From Cyanoderma ruficeps (lineage: Eukaryota > Chordata > Aves > Passeriformes > Timaliidae), in NCBI GenBank assembly GCA_008694505.1, contig VZDJ01007749.1, forward strand, positions 2,508,941 through 2,572,940: a DNA stretch of 64,000 nucleotides. Reading direction: 5' to 3'. The first letter of the stretch is position 1, and each line of letters opens with the position of its first letter. Both the position numbers and the translations under genes were made by a program. Of the stretch, positions 49,840-61,358 are shown piece after piece. The notes under the pieces are model-generated. The model was not told where the DNA came from, searched no databases, and worked only from the letters and a program-made list of their open reading frames with translations.

Positions 49840-49990
49840 GGCAGCGGCAGCCGCCGCCTCAGCCCCCGCCCGCTTTTAAGGCACCGTTGCCGGGGGCCGC
49901 GGCCGGCCCCGCCCGGGCCCTGCCCCGCCGGCCCTGAGGGCCCCTGTCCCCCCACACACCCGAGAGCTCTGCCGGCTCTGGGGCACGTGG
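49660..49990 (-). promoter_or_regulatory. GTF2A1L CpG island promoter
   Basis: A CpG-rich block spanning exon 1 and its upstream region, bounded by AT-rich DNA. Upstream of the start codon on the - strand it has GC-rich repeats, a MYB-type core CAACGG (+ 49884-49889), a TTAAAAG TATA-like element (+ 49873-49880) and a CACGTG E-box (49984-49989). Mammalian ALF is transcribed from a short, CpG-methylation-sensitive germ-cell promoter, which agrees with this layout. Confidence 0.7.
49813..49839 (-). CDS. GTF2A1L: GTF2A1L coding exon 1 (tandem ATGs)
   Basis: 27 bases encoding MAMAYGSPV, then donor GTGAGC. Two in-frame ATGs (49839 and 49833) both have G at -3 and G at +4. Starting at the second gives seven residues before PELYK, the same count as human MACLNPV before PKLY. 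The first ATG is the default by scanning, so the true N terminus is ambiguous by two residues. Confidence 0.85.
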
Positions 49991-52900
49991 TGCTACAGCC
50001 AGAGCCTAAAACTCAGAGTGACCCGCCGCTGTCCGGTCTGGCCTCCAAGCTCCAGCCTGAAGCATCACCTCGTGAGCACAGGAGTTATCTGGAGAGCCAC
50101 TGTTGTTCCTGTGGTGTGGGAATGCACCTAGGAAAGCTGGCACAAAAGCGTATCATTTTTGCTCTAATAAACCCTGAAGTCGTGATTAGCTCCTAAACGG
50201 GGATAGCTGAAGCTAAGTGTTGCAGTTAAGCAGCAGCAATCTGGTACAACTACTCAATTATTGCTTACATTTGCAGCAATCTGTTCACATGTTAATGCAG
50301 AGATCTACTAATTTAGTAGTTACTAATCTGGAAAAATGTTCATTAATCTCGTATGTGTAGGAGAATATATACTTAGGTCTTTATGCACCTTCGGGCAGTG
50401 TTGCCCTGAGGGTCCTGAGAACCTAGAAACATAATCTCTTTTTCCTTTCTTTTTCCTTTGTTTTTTATTTTTAAGGTAGCTATGTCATTACAGTGCCGTT
50501 TGGCTTGTGAAAAGGAGACTCACCCATTAAGCTTTAATTTTTAAGGCTTACGCATCCTGAAAAAATGAAAATATTTTAATGAAAATACTGTCAGACCCTT
50601 AGTTAAATAGCCAGACTAACACCTACAAAATAGAAGAAGCAGCATCCTTAATAAACTGTGTTTTCACAAGTGAGACAAATGCAATTTGCTATTGAAGTAA
50701 TTTTTCTCTGCAAGAAAATATGTTTAATGACACTGCTTAAGTCTTGAATTAAACAGCAGTTGCATATTCAGCTGTTCTGTATGCCCTCCATCATTGTGAG
50801 GAAAAGGCAAGCCATTTTGCTTTGCTCACAGAATAATTTAAATAATAAACCATATTTTTTCTTCAAGCACAGTGCTCATGTGAAACTGCCTGGGCTAGTG
50901 CACACCAAAAGCGTCCTTATTCTTCTGCTGACTGGTTTTTTCCTGTCGTGTTAGCAGAGATAGCAGGAAGGAGCTGCAGCCTTGAGGATCTCGCTGGGCC
51001 CTGAAGGTCGCAGATGGGGATCCTGCAGCTGGCTGCCACTTCCTCATCAGGCAGCCAGACCTGCCACAGAGCCATCGCCTGCCAACACACTGTACTGGGC
51101 TTCTAGAAAGGTGCAAGTGCAGAAAGAAGATTCATAAATGAGCTCCCTGCTTTCTACCTCCCTCTGTTTGTCTGGGGGTTACAAAGTGCCTTAGAATCAG
51201 AACAGTTTGTGCGCCTAACTTCAAAAAGAAGGAGAGCTGGGGAGCTTGATGCCGAAGGACTGCTCACCTGTCTCAGATAGCAGTCAAGTGACTTTGCCTA
51301 TGTCCACAGGAAAATTTGCAGACCAAAGCAAATTATCCTTACCTGCACTTGAGGTGGACAGCATGTCTCTGTATTTGCATTCCCACAAGGCCCTGTGGGC
51401 ATCCCCCGTCTGTTCTAAATTATAGCCTCTGTATTGTGAATAACAAAGGGCTGATCACCAGGTAATGTCAGCTCCCTTCCTGCTGGGACAGCAGATAAAC
51501 CTACTTATAGTACACAGATATCACTGGGGATAAAGTAGAAATGGGAATGGGAATACGACTTTGCAAGCTGCACAGGGAGGTTGCAGGGGGCACTTCCTGC
51601 TAACCGAGACACTTCTATTTTCATCTGCGGCCCAGCAACACACCTTATAGAATTTCTTTTACAAATTCCTAGGGAGGGTGTCTTTTCATCCAAGCTGAAC
51701 AGCATGAGAAAGCCTGGTACACACAGAAAAAAATCAGTCATCTGAACAAGGGGAAAAATATAAAAATATCTGTGACTAGCATTACTCATACTGACTGGCT
51801 AGCTTTGATATGGTGAGCTTAACCTACTATCCGTGTCCTGCAGTGTAAAGTACAACATTGTTGTCATTTTCATGCTTATGGAAGTTTTTTTACATTTAAT
51901 CCCACTTTTAAGAGAAGAAACTGAGGCAGAGACCCACCAAATATCTTGGCCAAGTTCACAAATGGCAGCCAAGAAAAACATGAAGGTTTCATCAGTCTTG
52001 GTTCAGCTTCCAGTCCAGCTTTCCCCACTGTAGCCTCTTTAAGAGCTCACAAGAGTTTTAGAGAAGAGGCTACAGAAAAGATTAGCATGCTGTTCAAACC
52101 CTCCTGATTTTTCAGGGGTTTTGTCTGCATTTGGGAGAGTGCTGCTTAAGGGCACCTCAAACATTCGTTTACTAGACAGGTTTTAATTTGTAATTATTTA
52201 TACTCCTTTTGGTACATGATGTCTAGAGAGGATTTATTTTTGGATGATAAGCCTTTATTAATCATTAAAAAAAAGATTACCGTTTTCAAATGTCTTTCCT
52301 CTAAGAAACAGGAACCCTCAGCACATTCAGATGCTTGGTCATGAATGCCCTCTCCTGTTTAAATCCAGCATTGCTCCTGGAGAGGAACACGGCCACACAA
52401 TTGCAGGGCTGCAAAATTCTTTCTCAAGGGATATTATACAAACACCTTGCCTTTTCTTTCCAAGTAAAAGCAATCATTCTTGGGAGGAACTGGTTGCAGA
52501 ATCCAGGCGGTCCTCACGGAGATAACATGACACAAGCAGAGGTGTAATTTCATTTTAAAGATATCCTCTAATGTGTTCCCTTTGTTTTCAGCTGTTGACT
52601 CATAGATATATGGCACTCCAGTCTCATAATCAATTTTATTAACAGCGTGATTTTGTTACAAGCTCCATCATTTCCCTCAGAGTTCTGAGACACATAATAC
52701 TGGGACCTGTGATTTGTTCCTTTTTCATTTATCATGTGTGACTCCTGTTTCTTCAAGAACTGGCTGATTTAAGCCACTTTATCAGAACTATAGAAAGAGC
52801 TCTCCCTTAATTCAATTTAATGACAAGTTTTCAGGACATTGGGTGGTTTATGAAGGGCTCTGACCTGTAAAAACTGCTATATAAAAATGGCAGTCTGATG

Positions 52901-55900
52901 GATTGAATATACTGAATTAGTACTGTATATCTCAGCTCCTCAATAAGCCCAAGTCTTGTGTAGTATCAGTAAGCCTAATTAAGGATGAAATAAGCCTTCC
53001 CTCTTCTAAATACTCACCCTGATACATATGCCTTATGTGGACAGAGAGACTCAAAGGGAAACAGCAGCCACCTGGGGTGGGGAGGGGGCATTTCACTGTG
53101 CTTATTCTTGTGCCTTTCTATCACACTCCTGCTGGTGTCAGGCTCAGTGCTCAGCCCCTGTTCCCTCACCTCCTTTGCTGTCTGCCTTCTTTCCCTGGGT
53201 ATGATGTACAGATGTTTATACCACCCTTTCTTCCCAGACAGACCCCAACCTCCTGACCTGCGTCCTAATAGCCACAGTCCAGCTCCCTCCTCTTTTGTCC
53301 ATTCCCTTTGCCTTCATGGCTCTTTAAGTCCTTTCCCTGCCACCTGGTTTTATCCTTCTTCATCAGTGGATGAAATTTCACCCCTTCCTCACCTGACTGT
53401 AATCGCCACTCGTGCTCCTGGCTCCTTGGCTCCAGTGGGGAGGGATTAGCTACCAGGGGGTGCAGAACCACACAGAGGCAGGGTGCAGTGGGAGGGTAAA
53501 TGCCAGAAACATCATTTCTCTTTATTTGAATTAGCTGCTGGAAGTTCACTGTTGAGCAGATGATTGCAGAAGTCCAGCAGTTTTAGTGTGAAATTTAAGT
53601 AAAAGCCAAGCAGCATGTTTTGGTCAAGGCCAGTTTGCTCTGCCTAACTTTGCATTTGGTAATTTTAAGAGGAATAAAGCTGAGTTACTGCATCAGGCAT
53701 TTGCACCAGCAGTGGAATTTGCAGCGCCAAGCAACCACTAAAATCACCCAGCAAGTGACTTTGAAAGGCTGAAGCACATCTAAGCAGTCAGGCTGTCCTT
53801 CTTACTGCCTCATTAATACCAATTTAACTCTGCTAAAGAATAACTCAGATGTATGGAGAGTAACCTTCATTGCCATATTGGCTGTGGGAAGCATTTATAT
53901 CAGGACCCCAGTATCTGCTAAAGGTCATATTCCTGAGCTTCCTTTTCTGAGAAAACAAGGAGGGGCTCCTGTTTTCCTAATACAGAGCTGTACACACCTT
54001 TTCATTTTTCTTTTTTCTTTTCTTTTTACCCCCCAGCTCCACTTTTGTGTACACCTACCCTGAGCAGATTTTCTGCACTCTCATTTTGACATTATTATCA
54101 CATAATTAGCATCAAAGATATTCAGTAATGGATGTACATGGAGGGGGCTAAAGCAGCCTTTTCCCTTTTCTGTTCAGGCAGCGGTTGGCTCCCTCCGCTT
54201 TGGATGAAGTCTCATCTAAACCCCGGTGTCATTACTTACATTTAGACAGTAACATCTGATCCCTGCTACAGATGACGGATGATGGTTCCTTCCTAGATGG
54301 CAGGCCAAGAAGGCTACAGTGGTAGCTCACCTCTGGATATCACCAGGCTAATGCCTAAATTCTTGCTTTAAATCCTCCCTGTTTTACTGCTGGGTTTTGT
54401 TTGATATTTTCATTGCATTCCTTACAGCACTGATCTTGTCGTTTCCATGGCATGAGCAAGATTGTCCTGAGGACAGGTCACCATTGCTGAGAGCAGGGCA
54501 GATGTCAAACAGGGATGCTCCAGGCCCAGCAAGTTCTGCTTGGTGCACAATGGCAGGAGGTACTGGATGAAACAGGGTGCCCTGCCTGGCCGGGCACTGC
54601 CCTGCTCGGGTAGGGAACCTTCAATGTGCCCCTCAGTCTCACAGCCACCTGCTGCACCTGCAGTGGCTCTGCCCATGCTCCCCCTGATCCTTTTCCAGCT
54701 GCTTCAGCTCCTTCTCCCCACCCCAGGAGATCATTCACTTCCGTTTCCCCACCCAGCCACCCGTAGCTATTCCCTACTTTGTTCTCAATACCTTCCCTTG
54801 AAGGCACTTCTCTGCATGGGTTCTCCCGCACTTCTCTGTTTCAGTCCAGCTCCTCGGTAAACTTTTCAACTTGACTTGGAGAGGCATCAGTTCTCCTTAG
54901 AGACAACTCCGTGAAAACACGCTCTGCTTGCTGCCCTCTCCTGCCAGCTGCCGGCTCACTCCCTGCTTCCTCTCTCTTACCCCCACTGCTGGTCACTCCT
55001 CACACATTACTCCCAGCACATCCCTACTTCTGACTTTTTCCCCTTGGACTTTTATTGCTGGGTATGGAAGTGAAAGTTATTCTCAGTTAAACCAAAAAGG
55101 CCATCACAATGCAAACTAACACTAGACTGTACCCACCCACAACTAGAAACACCTAATCACACTGGGATTTGGGATGGCAAAGAAGAATTTTAAGCCCAAT
55201 GCTTTTTCTTTTTATTAGTGAGGCTTCAGCAGAGAGCATGAGCATCACTTACAACATGTTATGCTTGTTATTGTAAAAAATTACAGGTTGTTTTTGTTAA
55301 AGAAAGAACAGTGTTATAAAATAGCACATACAAGGCACTGCAAATACTAGAAAGCTGTCCCAAAATAAATGTTTTCATGTTTTTCTTATATTCTAGCAAT
55401 TTGCCATCTCATTTCTTTCATGTCCCTGAATCGTGTTGTTCACTGATACTTTTAAACATTGCATAATGTTTAAGCTCTGTAAGGGAACTATACTTTTGCT
55501 AGATACCTGCTTTCCATTTGCAGGTGTTCACTGAAGGATAGCACGCCACTGAAGTGAAAATGGATGTTAACTCTATTTCCCGGTGTTTCCCAGAATAGCT
55601 GATTGCTTTGCTACAGACACCGCAGCATAGGACAAGTGGCACGGTTATTTTATTCTTTAAGCCCATTCTTTGAAGGCTGCCTCATAAACCTCTTGCCTCA
55701 TTCCCATATTTCCCCACAGAGGTCTCACTGTTTCCCTGGTAACAGAATAGGCTTTGAAATTTGTGAAAGTCTTAAACAGTTGTCACTACGTTATATTCAA
55801 ATATCCCAGAGAGACATGAGGGAGCACTCAATAGGAAAAACCACGGCATTCTTTGGGTTAGTACTGCTAGGAAATAAGTCAGGAAAGGATCTGCCATAAA

Positions 55901-55908
55901 TCATTGTG

Positions 55909-56412
55909 AGAATCCCCCAGAGTGCTGCATCTAGCTCTGGGGGCCGCAACACAAGACGGACACAGACCTGCTGGAGCAAGTTCAGAGTGTGGCCATGGAG
56001 ATGCTCAGAGGGCTGGAGCACCTCTCCTGTGAAAACAGACTGAGAGAGCTGGGGCTGTTCAGCCTGGAGAAGAGAAAGGTTCAAGGGAGGCCTTACAGCA
56101 CCTTCCAGCACCTAAAGGGGGCTACAAAAAGCTGTTACAAGAGAAATTAGTGATAGGACAAGGAAGAATAATTTTAAATTGAAAGAGGGCAGGTTCAGAT
56201 TAGATGTAGGAAGAAATTCTTTACTGTGAGGGTGGTGAGGCACTGGCACAGGTTGCCCAGAGAAGCTGTGGATGCCCCACCCCTGGAAGCATTCATGGTT
56301 GGCTGGGACTTTGCACAACCTGATCTAGGGAAAATTGTCCCTATGCATGGCAGGAGGATTGGAACTGGATAATCTTCAAGGCCCCTTCCACCCCAAACCA
56401 TTCCATGGTGAT
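55909..56412 (+). mobile_element. CR1 LINE 3' half, degraded
   Basis: The sequence reads through the end of CR1 pol (CTGCTGGAGCAAGTTCAGAG; then a CTGAGAGAGCTGGGGCTG block at 56040-56057) and the conserved 3' part. The latter includes GAAATTCTTTACTGTGAGGG, GCACTGGCACAGGTTGCCCA and GGCCCCTTCCACCCCAAACC. The copy is 5'-truncated, the usual CR1 insertion form, and carries substitutions and stops. It lies between STON1 and GTF2A1L, antisense to both. Confidence 0.93.
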
Positions 56413-59400
56413 AAATGTAATATAGTGCTTCACTGAGCTTTCTGCAGCTAGCTTTATCTGAGTGATATTCCCCACTCACAGACTAGAACTGTTCTTTCTA
56501 ATAAGCTGCAATACCTGATGATCAAGATCAACCAGTTAATTATAGTAAATTCAAAACTAGCTTGATAAATTTCTAGTGAGGGGACAAGAAACTGCTAGTT
56601 TGAAATACAACTTTATTTTTTTAATCAATATGCAATCTACAAAATGTTATTACAAGATTATCAGCATGATTTCTTTGCAATTATACTGACAAAAGACCCA
56701 AATAAAATTATAGTTTCCATTAGGAATAACAGCACTGCTTCAGAGTTATTAAAATTATTGCTAAGAACTACTAACTGCAGCAGTTAGTTACTGTGTTAAG
56801 TAACAAAAAGACAAATAAATGCAAAATAGAAGTATGGACACCAATATCACAGCAGAGAAGTCTGCCAGGTAAAATAAACACAACCAAAAGTAACATGTGA
56901 AAATGTGCTCAGATGTAAAATACTTTTGGACAATTAACACAGAATATGGAGGAAAACAAATCAAGAAGCATAAGGATGACAGTGGCTTGGTATTAAATTC
57001 AGTGAGTGCATCATTATCCTCATTTCTCAAGAGCCGCTACCCACAGGCAAGAGAACCATTGTTCCCAATCACTGCAAAGCTTCAGCTGTGGCATCCAGTA
57101 ACACCTCTTTTCCTACCCTTTGTGCTCTCTTCTGGTCAGAATAAGCAGCCATTGCAAGTTTCTTACTTACTGACATAAAAAATCATCTACAGACCATTAC
57201 CATGATTCCTTTCTTCGTTTTTTGCCTCTCTTTTATTCTTAGAGACTTTGATGCAGATCCCACTTTGTCAGTTAAAAGACTTCGTCTGATTTCAATGGGT
57301 GTTGAATCCAAAATTACATCAAGTACCATTTACCTGGAGTAATACAATTAGTACGAGAAAGATGAATGCAAAGATAAAGTTTGTCGGTTTCAGCAAATAC
57401 GACACTTTGTAGGTAAGGCTATAAAAATAGTTGTTCTCATTGATTTCTGCTTTAAATATAAAATCTCCCAAACCCTGCTGGTCCTTTGTGAAGGAAACAT
57501 AGATAACATCTAAACACTGCCCTGAAGTAAATGTTAGAGAAATGTCAGCATCTTAAGTGACCCAGAGAGTTGGAAGCATTTCAGTGACTGCAGGCACCCA
57601 CTGCAGGAAGCAGAGATCTGACACGTGTGAAACCTGGTTCCTCACATGATGCCAATACCTCGTGGGTTATTTAAAGTCCTTCTGCTAGCTGGACACTGCT
57701 TCTGCATCACAACAGCTTATAGCAACTGTTCCTCATCTCCATTCCCCTTCCCAAAATCAGTTAGACTACTTGTAGGCCAGATTTCTAAAGAATTCAGAGC
57801 CCATATGTTTACTCAGTATCAGCTGCTGTAACATTCATGGAAAATGTTAGCAGTGACTCTTAAAGTTAAGAATATTTGTTGAGTAAGTTATGCTCAAGAC
57901 AACACATAAGAAAGGAGAAGCCTGGTTATTTCTGGTTTGGCATGTTGCAATATAATAGGAAGTCAGAATTTGATGGCAGGGACCAAAGTCAGACAACTCT
58001 AAGTTTTTTCATTAAAATGCAGCCTATTTTTAAATATTCTGACATCATGGCATAAAAACATCAGTGTGATACTGAACAGGGCAATTATTCAATCTTAGGC
58101 TGCACTAATTGTCAAGTTTAAACTGAAAGCCACGTATTAAACAGAGTAACTTTCTTTCAGTGTAACAGTATTTCTGTGGAATTAATTCCCTGTAATCCTG
58201 ATCCAGTTCTGATCAATCACGAATCTTGCAAGCCTCAGATGAAAATCCAGTGGTCTGCAACACAGATAAAGCTGTAGCTTGACCTTTTTACCTTATTGAG
58301 TTTACTACGTCTGAATGATCACTTGTACCATAACACCTTAATACAACTCTCTAGCAGGAATGGTGACTTGTAAGGTGGTCACTCATTATTTAAGCCACTC
58401 ACTACAAACAACAGCTTGTATCTTGAAGGGTCAACACTACACAGGCTCCTTAACTACATCCTGAGACACAGCAGACACCTGAGAGCAGAAAAGCAGCTTC
58501 TGCAGGACCTGTAACACCAGCAGGTACCCAATGCCCAGGAAGTGAGTGCTGTGAATGGAGATCCTAAGATGAAAGAGAGATGGAATGGAGATATTCTCGT
58601 TCCTCCTTCTTAAAAACAGAAAAATAGGGGCCAGCTGGGCGAGACAGGCTTTGGAGAGCAACCACTGTTAACAGGTTTACTGAATTAGCTGTTTAATGCC
58701 AATCAAAACAAGTCAGCCTCAGACAAAGGTAACTGTAGGTAATTGCAATGAATGTTTTGCTTCCTCGACCTCACTGAGCAAAGAGGTTAATAAATATTGT
58801 AGCTGCAGTACAACCATGGACTTCAGCAAACTGCAGAGCTTGCTACGTTGCCAAGCATAAACACTTTGCCCTGGTGGCAAGGCTGTGCCACTTAGTTCAG
58901 CTGAGCAGAATATAAACCAAAATTAAATATTAATAAAACACACCAAACATGACTTGAAGGTGCTAATGGCTTCTCAAGTCAGAACACAGATGGAGGATGC
59001 AACAGCTGAGACATATTTGGATCACTGCTGTAGTCCAACGCTTGCTTAGATTTATAACAATATAATCTGCTAATAAAAAGGGATATATAGAGAAGCCCAA
59101 ATACCATAATAGTCTATTTGGGGCTTTGGCAATGCAATACCCATAAAAAAACCTGCCCTCAGGACTTACTATAGAATCTATTACCCATTTCATTCTCAGC
59201 TTCTGGATGGGGGGAAAAGTTTATTGTGATGAACTAGGTTCATATTATGGTCTTCTGTTTCCTCAGACTGGTAATTTTCCCTCTGTATATCCCACATATT
59301 TCTACTTCTGGGGAAACCATTTATCTGTATTTTTACACAGTGTTCATATAAACAGTTACAAGGTGTACAAAATATAAAGTGAGGTAGTGCATTACTATAT

Positions 59401-59457
59401 TTTTGTTCTCCACTAATTTTAGTTTGAAGTAAGGCTAATTTTAAGAAAACTGCAGCC

Positions 59458-59481
59458 AAAAAANAAAAAAAAAAAAAAAAA
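59458..59481. repeat. Poly-A run containing an ambiguous base
   Basis: A homopolymer A tract with N at 59464. This probably reflects sequencing or assembly uncertainty in the homopolymer. Confidence 0.9.
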
Positions 59482-60323
59482 CCAAACAAAAAAAAAGTGT
59501 CATGAGCATTTTTAAAATTTATCGTATTTTTTCAGACCTGGAATTACAGCCTGCAGAAAATGACAGAGGGGATAATGGCTGAAGGGAAGTATTAGAACCT
59601 CTCCCTAAAGGCCAACTGTTTGTTGAAAACACAGTGAACACATTGATATTAGTGATTAGTAACTCAGGCTGCCTGATGAAGCACCACAGCTTCATGTGTC
59701 TTGTGACAGTCCATTCCTGCATTATTTCCCCATGGAAAATGCCTTTAGAAAACATCTCCCTTTCCATGCATGTCTTAAAAGTTAGTGCAGTTTCCATACC
59801 AACATCTGGAACTTGCATCCTAAAGGAGACACAGAGCAAACAGCAGTAACCAGTCTTTTCTCCAGCTTGTAAGGGGAAACCTCCTCTGGTGTAAATTATC
59901 CAAGCTTCATCAGATGAAATGGGCCTGGACTGATTTACGCTCACTGAGAATCCACCCCTTATCTCACTTGCTATAGCAGTGAAAAGGAACTGTCTAATGG
60001 TGGCACAGAAATTTCAATCACATCTGCCATGTGGTTTTTTTGCCCAAGAGATTAATTACTCTGAGTGAACCTATAAAGTTCTGAGGAGGAAACAGTTGCA
60101 GTCACAGAAGAATAAAGAGTATTATTGCAGAGGACCCAATTTCCCAATTTACAACTCATTAATTAAGGCTCTTGTTGAGAATATTATTTGGACTTGTTCA
60201 ACTCACATACATCAAGCGGAGCCAAAACATGAGGAACTTCAGTTTTCAAACAGCATTAAAAAATGTAATTGGTCCTTCTAGACCTTACACAGGTGCTGAT
60301 AGATCATAAATAGTCTGGAAGTT

Positions 60324-60329
60324 TTTATT
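60324..60329 (-). terminator. Candidate STON1 poly(A) signal
   Basis: AATAAA on the - strand about 375 bases past the STON1 stop codon. It is a candidate only. Confidence 0.4.
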
Positions 60330-60703
60330 ACCAAATATTATATGCCCAAGTGACATGAACCCTTTGAGTAGTGCCATTAGGTTTCAATACAGAGCATGAG
60401 ATCATTCCCAAGTCACAGATCCACAACAGGAAAATAATACATTAGAATCAGTCAATGAAGTGCTCGCTTCCTGCCACAGACAAGGAGACCTTACTCATAC
60501 CAGGACTCCCATGACAGGAAGTTTACTTGAACGCAGGCCAGTCAAATGAGTACTGATTTACAGACTCAAACCCATAAGCACTAAAAAAAAAAATCAATGA
60601 CTGTGTTTACCCTAAACTAGGTCACTGCGCTTCTTCTAACAATAGAATTTCCTATGTAAATAGATTCCTACTAATATCCTATGATGGTGCCTCCTGTCCT
60701 CTC

Positions 60704-60778
60704 TCATTGCATTAGGCAGTTGCCAGCCTTATCTGGGTCTTCTCCATCAAGCCTAATCCACTTCTTTTCAATTTCAAC
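60704..60778 (-). CDS. STON1: STON1 last coding exon
   Basis: 75 bases in phase 0: VEIEKKWIRLDGEDPDKAGN, CLMQ, stop. In a SALF-type read-through this exon would be skipped and replaced by GTF2A1L exon 2. Confidence 0.93.
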   Translation of the reverse strand, partial: VEIEKKWIRLDGEDPDKAGNCLMQ

Positions 60779-61358
60779 CTGTAGGTAGAAAACAAAAAGC
60801 AGCAGGTAGAATTAGCAAGTAATTGGACACTGAAAGTGTGAACTACAGCAACAGCATGGAAAAACGCTTTGACACAAAATCAAAATATTTTCAGACCCAA
60901 CAGATTTCAAAACCACTACTCCCAAAAATAGCTCAACTGAGGAAAAAAAAAAGCTGCATTCACAGTTCTGTTTTTCAGTCTCATCTTCGATGAGACAAGG
61001 AATTATTATTTAATGATTCTTTTGCTCAAAGTCATTAGCAAAAGCACGTGCAAGACATGTTTAGAATACAAAGCACATTTGCTTTTCAAATACTGTATGG
61101 GGTAGCAGGGAGGGAGAAGAGGAGGAAAACACGGAAAGCATAGTCCTGAGAATACCTGACAATTGTAAAAAGCTTTCTGAATCACGTGTTTCTGGGGCTG
61201 CAGATCGCTCTCTATGCCCAGGGATTTCACTTCTGTTCCTGAGGCACAGGTATCGTGAACAACAAACTGGACAGTAGCAAATGGGTACCAGTCAGATGGT
61301 ATCTCCTGGTCTGATCCCAGTTCCAGTTTGTAAGACAGGCTGTGTGGATGATCCAAAC
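60704..61358 (-). CDS. STON1: Stonin-1, last two coding exons (partial gene)
   Basis: Stonin-1 is an adaptor-like protein of clathrin-mediated endocytosis with a C-terminal mu-homology domain. Exons on the minus strand are 61358-61156 (203 bases) and 60778-60704 (75 bases, ending TGA), with a 377-bp intron. The translation includes LELGSDQEIPSDWYPFATVQ, CASGTEVKSLGIESDLQPQ, KHVIQKAFYNCQ and VEIEKKWIRLDGEDPDKAGN, ending CLMQ. This is the end of the mu-homology domain and the typical stonin tail (EIEKKWIKIDGEDPDKIGD in mammals). Acceptors are TTTTCCAAG and CCTACAG and the donor is GTATTC. The large main coding exon is not in the window, so it must lie past 64,000. STON2 is excluded by the LHCGR/GTF2A1L neighbourhood. 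Confidence 0.93.
61156..61358 (-). CDS. STON1: STON1 penultimate coding exon (mu-homology domain)
   Basis: 203 bases; two bases complete a codon from the upstream exon, and the exon ends after a full CAG codon (phase 0). It encodes LDHPHSLSYKLELGSDQEIP through KHVIQKAFYNCQ. Confidence 0.93.

Larger units (their letters stand above)
49991..60323. other. Spacer between STON1 and GTF2A1L
   Basis: About 10 kb without a recognisable exon. It holds a CR1 3' half at 55.9-56.4 kb, pyrimidine-rich (+) stretches near 53100-53450 and 54600-55020, and an ambiguous base in a poly-A run at 59464. In mammals read-through transcripts cross the equivalent spacer. Confidence 0.7.
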
